A stretch of 64,000 nt of DNA, from contig CAZQLL010000006.1 in assembly GCA_964594125.1 (NCBI GenBank), positions 1 to 64,000 of the forward strand. Direction: 5' to 3'. The position numbers were made by a program, and so were the translations under genes. Under the pieces are notes generated by a model. That model saw nothing but the letters and a program-made list of their open reading frames with translations. It searched no databases and was not told the origin of the DNA. Source of the DNA: CAVRZJ01 sp964594125 (GTDB lineage Bacteria > Acidobacteriota > Thermoanaerobaculia > Thermoanaerobaculales > Thermoanaerobaculaceae). Of this stretch, positions 60,287 to 64,000 are shown piece after piece (position 1 is the stretch's first letter; the number at the start of each line of letters is the position of its first letter).

Positions 60287-61764
60287 GGCGCCTCCCCCTC
60301 CAGCGCGGCGACGGCGATGCCCCAGGTGGCGAGCGTCGTCCCCGTCGTGCGGTCGAGCAGTGTCAGCGCGTCGAGGTACGCCACCGCCGCCGCGAGCTCG
60401 CGCGCGCGCGCCGCCACCAGGTCGCTCTGCAGCCGCAGGTACTCGAAGTTCGACGACCGCCCGACGCGCAGCTTCTCGCCCTCCACCTCGAGCTGCCGCT
60501 CCGACAGCTCGCGCGCACGACGCGCCAGGTCGACCCCGCGCCGCGACACCTCCACCTCGCGCACGCGGTCCGCCACCTCGAGCCGGACAGCGTCCTCGAG
60601 CTCCCGCAGGGCGAGTTCGGCGCGCTCGGCCGCGATGCGCGCCTGTGCGTGGCGCACCGAGCGCTCGACGTCGCCGAACGTGTAGCCGAGCGCCAACCCG
60701 GTCGTCCAGCCGCGGTCGCCGTACGCGTCGCCGTACACCAGCGGCCGCCGCGCCGAGCCGCCGTAGGAGGCGGCGAGGTCGAGAGAGGGCAGCCGCGCAT
60801 TCGCCGCCACGGCCAGGTCGATGCGCGCGATCTCGACGTCGAGGCGCGCCGCGAGCAGGTCGGGGCGGCGCGCGAGCGCCAGCGCCTCGACGGTCGCGCG
60901 GTCAGGCGGCGCCACCTCGGCGCTCGGCTGGTATGCCGGCTCGATCACGGTTCCGACCGGCAGGTCGAGCACGTCGACGAGCGCCAGCCGCGCCGCCTCC
61001 ACGGCGTTCTCGGCGACCAGCACGTCGACCTCCTTGTTGGCGACGTCAGTTTCCGCCTGCACCAGGTCCACCGCGGCCATCCTCCCGGCATCGATCAGCG
61101 CGGCGCTCACCTCGGCGAGGCGGCGGGCGTCGACGAGCGAGCCGCGCACGATCTCGAGCTCGCGCACCGAGCGGGCGAGGCGGCGGTAGGCCAGGATCGC
61201 GCTCGTCACCACGTCCATCAGGCGCTCGGAGAGGGCGAGCGCGCTTTGGCGGTCGGCCAGGCGCGCCGTCGACAGCGCGGCCATGCCCGCCGTCATGCCG
61301 CCGCCCCGCAGCAGCGGCTGCACCAGCTCCGCCTGCCACCCGCGCGCGTGCGCCGCGTCGGTGGCCGCGCCGCCGCGCTCGCGGTCGTACGACGACGCGA
61401 GGTCCCACACGAAGCGCACCTCGCCGCCGGTCGGGATCGCCATCCGCACCGTCGCGCTCGCGCTGCCGCCGCTCGTCGCCGCCATGGTGTCGTCGCCGTT
61501 GCGCGGGTTCGTCCACGTCTGCGCCGCTGATGCGCCCGCAGCCACGATCAGGTCCGGGCGGAACTGGTCCTTCGCCAGGCGCAGGTCGAGCGTGTCGGCG
61601 GCGCGCCCGAGGCGGGCGTCGCGGATCGCGCGGCTGTTCTCCACCGCCGCCCGCACCGCGTCCGACAGCGACATCATGCGCACCGGCGCCTCGGCCGCGG
61701 CGGCCGCGCCGGCCCACAGCACCGCGCACGCGAGAGCGCCCCGGAACGCGGCAGGGTTGAGCAT
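60283..61764 (-). CDS. TolC-family outer-membrane channel protein
   Basis: 493 aa. A signal peptide (ALACAVLWAGAAAAAE) precedes two outer-membrane efflux protein domains (about 35-245 and 270-480) with long helices (LDLRLAKDQFRPDL, LVQAETDVANKEVDVLVAENAVEAARLAL, RVREVEVSRRGVDLARRARELSERQLEVEGEKL) and strands typical of TolC. The trimer spans the outer membrane and periplasm and would dock onto the GAF-HlyD adaptor encoded by the next, overlapping gene (ATGA). A TATACT -10 element (61780-61775) lies 11 bp upstream of the ATG. It is the first gene of the exporter operon. Confidence 0.9.
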   Translation of the reverse strand: MLNPAAFRGALACAVLWAGAAAAAEAPVRMMSLSDAVRAAVENSRAIRDARLGRAADTLDLRLAKDQFRPDLIVAAGASAAQTWTNPRNGDDTMAATSGGSASATVRMAIPTGGEVRFVWDLASSYDRERGGAATDAAHARGWQAELVQPLLRGGGMTAGMAALSTARLADRQSALALSERLMDVVTSAILAYRRLARSVRELEIVRGSLVDARRLAEVSAALIDAGRMAAVDLVQAETDVANKEVDVLVAENAVEAARLALVDVLDLPVGTVIEPAYQPSAEVAPPDRATVEALALARRPDLLAARLDVEIARIDLAVAANARLPSLDLAASYGGSARRPLVYGDAYGDRGWTTGLALGYTFGDVERSVRHAQARIAAERAELALRELEDAVRLEVADRVREVEVSRRGVDLARRARELSERQLEVEGEKLRVGRSSNFEYLRLQSDLVAARARELAAAVAYLDALTLLDRTTGTTLATWGIAVAALEGEAP

Positions 61765-61774
61765 GCTGCGACGG

Positions 61775-61877
61775 AGTATACAGAAGGCAGGCCCGTCCCG
61801 CGCGGCGTCCCGCGGCCGCCCGCGGGGCGCGGGCGTGTCCGCCGGCAGCGAACCGGCCGGCCTGCCGCACGTATGAT
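61775..61877. promoter_or_regulatory. Divergent promoters of tolC-like operon and small membrane protein
   Basis: On the minus strand TATACT (61780-61775) is a strong -10, giving a nearly leaderless exporter mRNA. On the plus strand TATGAT (61872-61877) is a strong -10 for the 66-aa gene, with a GGAGGA ribosome site (61885-61890). No good -35 is evident for either. Confidence 0.45.
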
Positions 61878-61899
61878 CCGCCGTGGAGGACCCGCGCCG

Positions 61900-62100
61900 A
61901 TGGCGACGTTCCTGCTCTGGCTGATCCTGCTGGTCGTGTGCTGGCCGCTCGCACTGCTGGCGCTGGTGCTCTACCCGCTCGTCTGGCTGCTGCTGCTGCC
62001 GTTCCGCATCCTCGGGATCGCGGTCGGCGGCGCGCTCGACCTGCTCAGGGCGATCATCACGCTGCCCGCCCGCCTGCTCGGCTCGCCCGGCAGGGTGTGA
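61900..62100 (+). CDS. Small hydrophobic membrane protein
   Basis: 66 aa from the ATG at 61900, preceded by GGAGGA. Almost the whole sequence is hydrophobic: ATFLLWLILLVVCWPLALLALVLYPLVWLLLLPFRILGIAVGG gives two closely spaced membrane segments, followed by an amphipathic C-terminus (LDLLRAIITLPARLLG). Short proteins of this kind recur in GC-rich bacterial genomes but have no assigned function. It is divergent from the exporter operon and 28 bp upstream of another membrane protein gene. Confidence 0.72.
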   Translation: MATFLLWLILLVVCWPLALLALVLYPLVWLLLLPFRILGIAVGGALDLLRAIITLPARLLGSPGRV

Positions 62101-62128
62101 GCGCGCCTCGACTACACTTCCACCCATC

Positions 62129-62806
62129 ATGGAATCGCACATCCTGATCGCGTTCATCGTCGTGGCCGTCGTCGCCGCGGCGGCGGCGGTGCTGATCTCC
62201 CGGCACCTGGCCGCCCGCCGGCGCGACGCGCTGGCGGCCGCGGCGCTCGGGCTCGGGCTCGAGTTCCTCCCGAAGCTGCAGGCGCACGAGGTCGCCCCGG
62301 CAGGCATGCGCACCCTTTCGCGCGGCCGCTCGCACTCCTTCCACAACGCGCTGCGCGGGCGGCGCGGCGACACCGAGGTGCTGCTCGTCGACCACCACTA
62401 CGTCACCGGCGGCGGCAAGAACAGCTCCCGCCACCGGCGCTCGCTCGTGGTGCTGCACAGGCCCGGTCTGGCCTTGCCGGCGTTCTTCATGCGCCCGCAG
62501 ATCCCGCTGTTCGACGCCATCGGCAAGATGGCCGGCGGGAAGGACCTCGACTTCGCCGAGGACGCTGCGTTCTCGCGCGCCTTCGTGCTCCAGACCGGGG
62601 ACGAGGACGCAGTCAGGCGGGTGTTCGGGCTCGAGGTGCGGCAGCAGATGCTCGGCCTCGGCCGCGCGTTCGAGGTGGAGGCCGGCGGCGACGTCGTCCA
62701 GCTCCAGCACGTGCGCCGGGTGCCCCCGGCCGACGCCGTGCGGCTGCTCGAGACCGCCACGGCCCTGCTCGACGTGCTCGCTGCGGCCGCCCGGCCGCGC
62801 TGGTAG
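62129..62806 (+). CDS. Conserved membrane-anchored protein of unknown function
   Basis: 225 aa. One N-terminal membrane segment (ILIAFIVVAVVAAAAAVLIS) is followed by a soluble domain. It contains LRGRRGDTEVLLVDHHYVTGGGKNSSRHRRSLVVLHRPGLALPAFFMRP and DLDFAEDAAFSRAFVLQTGDEDAVRRVF. I know this pattern from conserved hypothetical bacterial proteins (G-x-G-K-x-S near a strand, then PxFxLRP) but no function is assigned. It is probably co-transcribed with the 66-aa gene 28 bp upstream. The palindromic repeat lies just downstream. Confidence 0.72.
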   Translation: MESHILIAFIVVAVVAAAAAVLISRHLAARRRDALAAAALGLGLEFLPKLQAHEVAPAGMRTLSRGRSHSFHNALRGRRGDTEVLLVDHHYVTGGGKNSSRHRRSLVVLHRPGLALPAFFMRPQIPLFDAIGKMAGGKDLDFAEDAAFSRAFVLQTGDEDAVRRVFGLEVRQQMLGLGRAFEVEAGGDVVQLQHVRRVPPADAVRLLETATALLDVLAAAARPRW

Positions 62807-62827
62807 GCCCATCCTGTCGGAGAGCCG

Positions 62828-62892
62828 GCGCGGAGCGCCGGCCCCACATCCGCACTACCTGCAAGACCCGATGTGGGGCGCGCGCTCCGCGC
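62828..62892. repeat. Palindromic intergenic repeat (hairpin)
   Basis: Arms 62828-62850 and 62870-62892 pair at 21 of 23 positions around a 19-nt loop (62851-62869). The innermost CCCCACATC/GATGTGGGG is perfect. It lies between genes, just past the stop at 62806, and could also terminate transcription. Arm length and loop size resemble the element at 8898-9079. Confidence 0.65.
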
Positions 62893-62934
62893 GCGCCGTC
62901 AAGCGGCGCACGTAAAATGTCGCTGGAGGCTCCC

Positions 62935-63435
62935 ATGTACCGACGCATCGCCGATTTCCTGGAGGACTTCGCTGCCGAGAACCAGGCCACGCTCAAGGTG
63001 ATCAACGCGCTAACCGACGAGGCGCTCGGACAGCGCGTGACGCCCGACGGTCGCTCCATCGGCCGGCTCGCGTGGCATCTCGTCGGCACGCTGCACGAGA
63101 TGCCGGCTTCCGCCGGCCTGGCCACAGCCGCCGCGGACGCCGAGGCGCCCGTACCGGCTACGGCCGCGGAGATCGCCTCCGCGTACGAGCGCGGCGCGGC
63201 CGCCGCCCGCGCCGCCGTGTCCGCGGGCTGGAGCGACGCCGACCTCGACGGCGAGATCCCTCTTTACGGCGAGTCGTGGAAGCGCGGCCGCGTGCTCTCC
63301 GCGCTGATCCGCCACGAGGCGCACCACCGCGGCCAGATCACCGTGCTGATGCGCCAGGCCGGCCTCCCGGTGCCAGGCGTGTACGGCCCGGCGCGCGAGG
63401 AGTGGGCCGCCTACGGCATGCCGGCGCAGGAGTAA
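62935..63435 (+). CDS. DinB-family protein
   Basis: 166 aa from the ATG at 62935, which follows GGAGG by 5 nt. The upstream in-frame ATG (62917) has no ribosome site. The four-helix DinB/YfiT fold shows RSIGRLAWHLVGTLHEMP with the first metal His, and ALIRHEAHHRGQITVLMRQAGLPVPGVYG with the HxxxH-type pair. Members bind a divalent metal; several are thiol-dependent transferases (bacillithiol or mycothiol S-transferases), others have no known substrate. It is a lone gene, convergent with the toxin-antitoxin pair 7 bp downstream. Confidence 0.88.
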   Translation: MYRRIADFLEDFAAENQATLKVINALTDEALGQRVTPDGRSIGRLAWHLVGTLHEMPASAGLATAAADAEAPVPATAAEIASAYERGAAAARAAVSAGWSDADLDGEIPLYGESWKRGRVLSALIRHEAHHRGQITVLMRQAGLPVPGVYGPAREEWAAYGMPAQE

Positions 63436-63442
63436 CCGGGCT

Positions 63443-63655
63443 TCAGCGGCAGCCGGCGTCGCGGCTGCCCTTGACGGCGCGCTGCAGCTCGGCGTCGCCG
63501 CGCGCCAGGCGGTCGAGGCTGTGGACAATCAGTGCTCGCGCCAGCGCCGCCGCGCCCATCCCGAGCTGCGCCGCCGCCGCGCCGAGCGCCGCGTGCTCGG
63601 CCGGACTCAGCTCCACCTGGACCTTCAGCGTCGTCGCGCCGCCGTCATCACGCAT
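63443..63655 (-). CDS. Antitoxin of a toxin-first type II pair
   Basis: 70 aa from the ATG at 63655. The N-terminus ATTLKVQVELSPAEHAALGAAAAQ, then GMGAAALARALIVHSLDRLARGDAEL, reads as a ribbon-helix-helix or similar short DNA-binding protein. It overlaps the end of the toxin gene by 8 bp and is translated after it. The toxin-first order is like higBA and related families. It would neutralise the RelE/ParE-fold toxin and repress the promoter at the window edge. Confidence 0.65.
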   Translation of the reverse strand: MRDDGGATTLKVQVELSPAEHAALGAAAAQLGMGAAALARALIVHSLDRLARGDAELQRAVKGSRDAGCR

Positions 63656-63986
63656 GGCTTCCTCCCCGCACCCGAGACCGCCGCGATGGTAACAGCGCCG
63701 TGCGGCCCGCGAGGTGCTCGTAGACCTCGCCGCGGCGGCCGATCCTGAGCGCCCATAGCTCGCTCTCGCGCATCGCGAACACCACCCGCCGATCTCCGAC
63801 GCGAAGCGGCCAGAGGCGCTGCGTGGTATGCGCCAGCGGCTTCGCATGCCGCTCCGGATGCAGCGTGAGCTTGGCCTCGATCGCCGCTTTGATCCGGCGC
63901 CGGACGACCGCGTCGAGCGCCGCTATGTCCTCGCTCACGACCTTGCGGTGATAGACGATGCCGTGCCCGGGCATGGGCCGGCGCAT
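63648..63986 (-). CDS. RelE/ParE-superfamily toxin
   Basis: 112 aa from the ATG at 63986 (GGGAG lies only 3 nt upstream; the ATG at 63974 is an alternative). The fold pattern is clear: YHRKVVSEDIAALDAVVRRRIKAAIEAKLTLHPERHAKPL, then TTQRLWPLRVGDRRVVFAMRESELWALRIGRRGEVYEHL. This matches RelE-type mRNA interferases (K/R-rich helix, LRVGDYRVVF-like strand, final RxxVYE). The C-terminal tail (RTALLPSRRSRVRGG) is longer than usual and overlaps the antitoxin gene. The promoter lies at or beyond the window end. Confidence 0.8.
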   Translation of the reverse strand: MRRPMPGHGIVYHRKVVSEDIAALDAVVRRRIKAAIEAKLTLHPERHAKPLAHTTQRLWPLRVGDRRVVFAMRESELWALRIGRRGEVYEHLAGRTALLPSRRSRVRGGSHA

Positions 63987-64000
63987 TCACTCCCAGGCGC

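Overview
The window is about 64 kb of very GC-rich DNA (mostly above 70 % GC by eye) from a bacterium with an outer membrane: it encodes a TolC-type outer-membrane channel, an LpxH-like lipid A hydrolase, several lipoproteins and RND/MacA-type adaptors. A 2-oxoacid:ferredoxin oxidoreductase (korDABC), an oxygen-sensitive class I fumarase and a tryptophanase/tyrosine phenol-lyase suggest an anaerobic or facultative lifestyle. The DUF4388 protein, the receiver protein with a long Ala/Pro linker and the secreted SUMF1 protein are types often seen in Acidobacteriota and Myxococcota-like lineages. The phylum cannot be fixed from this sequence alone. No rRNA, tRNA or CRISPR array was found.

Layout. 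0-5.6 kb: a secreted SUMF1-domain protein, then a large secreted beta-propeller/Fn3 protein of clearly lower GC. Between them lies a 303-bp direct repeat that carries the signal-peptide region and promoter of the SUMF1 gene. 5.6-12.9 kb: an accessory island with decayed gene remnants, an orphan MNT nucleotidyltransferase, a broken EamA transporter copy beside the intact one, two ATPases of the DUF234 and AAA_14/DUF4143 types, MazEF and VapBC modules, and a palindromic MITE-like repeat. 12.9-21 kb: core metabolism, namely two-subunit fumarase, korDABC, a GNAT acetyltransferase, a GAF protein and a tryptophanase-like lyase. A third DUF234-type ATPase follows at 21-22.5 kb.

22.6-29.6 kb: a six-gene minus-strand operon of ECF sigma factor, zinc-finger/FecR/DUF3352 anti-sigma-like protein and two ABC-2 exporters. 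29.7-33.7 kb: an AlkP-superfamily hydrolase and two divergent glycosyltransferases. 33.7-37.4 kb: a MacA-like adaptor with two FtsX-type permeases and no ATPase. 37.5-44.3 kb: DUF4388 protein, receiver-domain protein, LpxH-like hydrolase, SDR-type epimerase, TrmB, phosphofructokinase and dCMP deaminase. 44.4-48.8 kb: a cytochrome c lipoprotein convergent with a TRAP transporter of the TatT-associated type (TatT, DctP, fused DctQM).

48.8-61.8 kb: a long minus-strand run. It holds a CPBP-family membrane protease with two copies of an extracytoplasmic module, a lipid kinase/glycerol-3-phosphate dehydrogenase/alkyl-DHAP-synthase-like cluster, and a tripartite exporter operon (TolC, GAF-HlyD fusion, LolD-like ATPase, FtsX permease). 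61.9-64 kb: two small membrane proteins, a DinB-family protein and a toxin-first RelE/antitoxin pair at the window edge. Most genes overlap by ATGA-type junctions, so operon calls are strong. Several promoters appear leaderless, and TAGCAT recurs as a probable -10 element.
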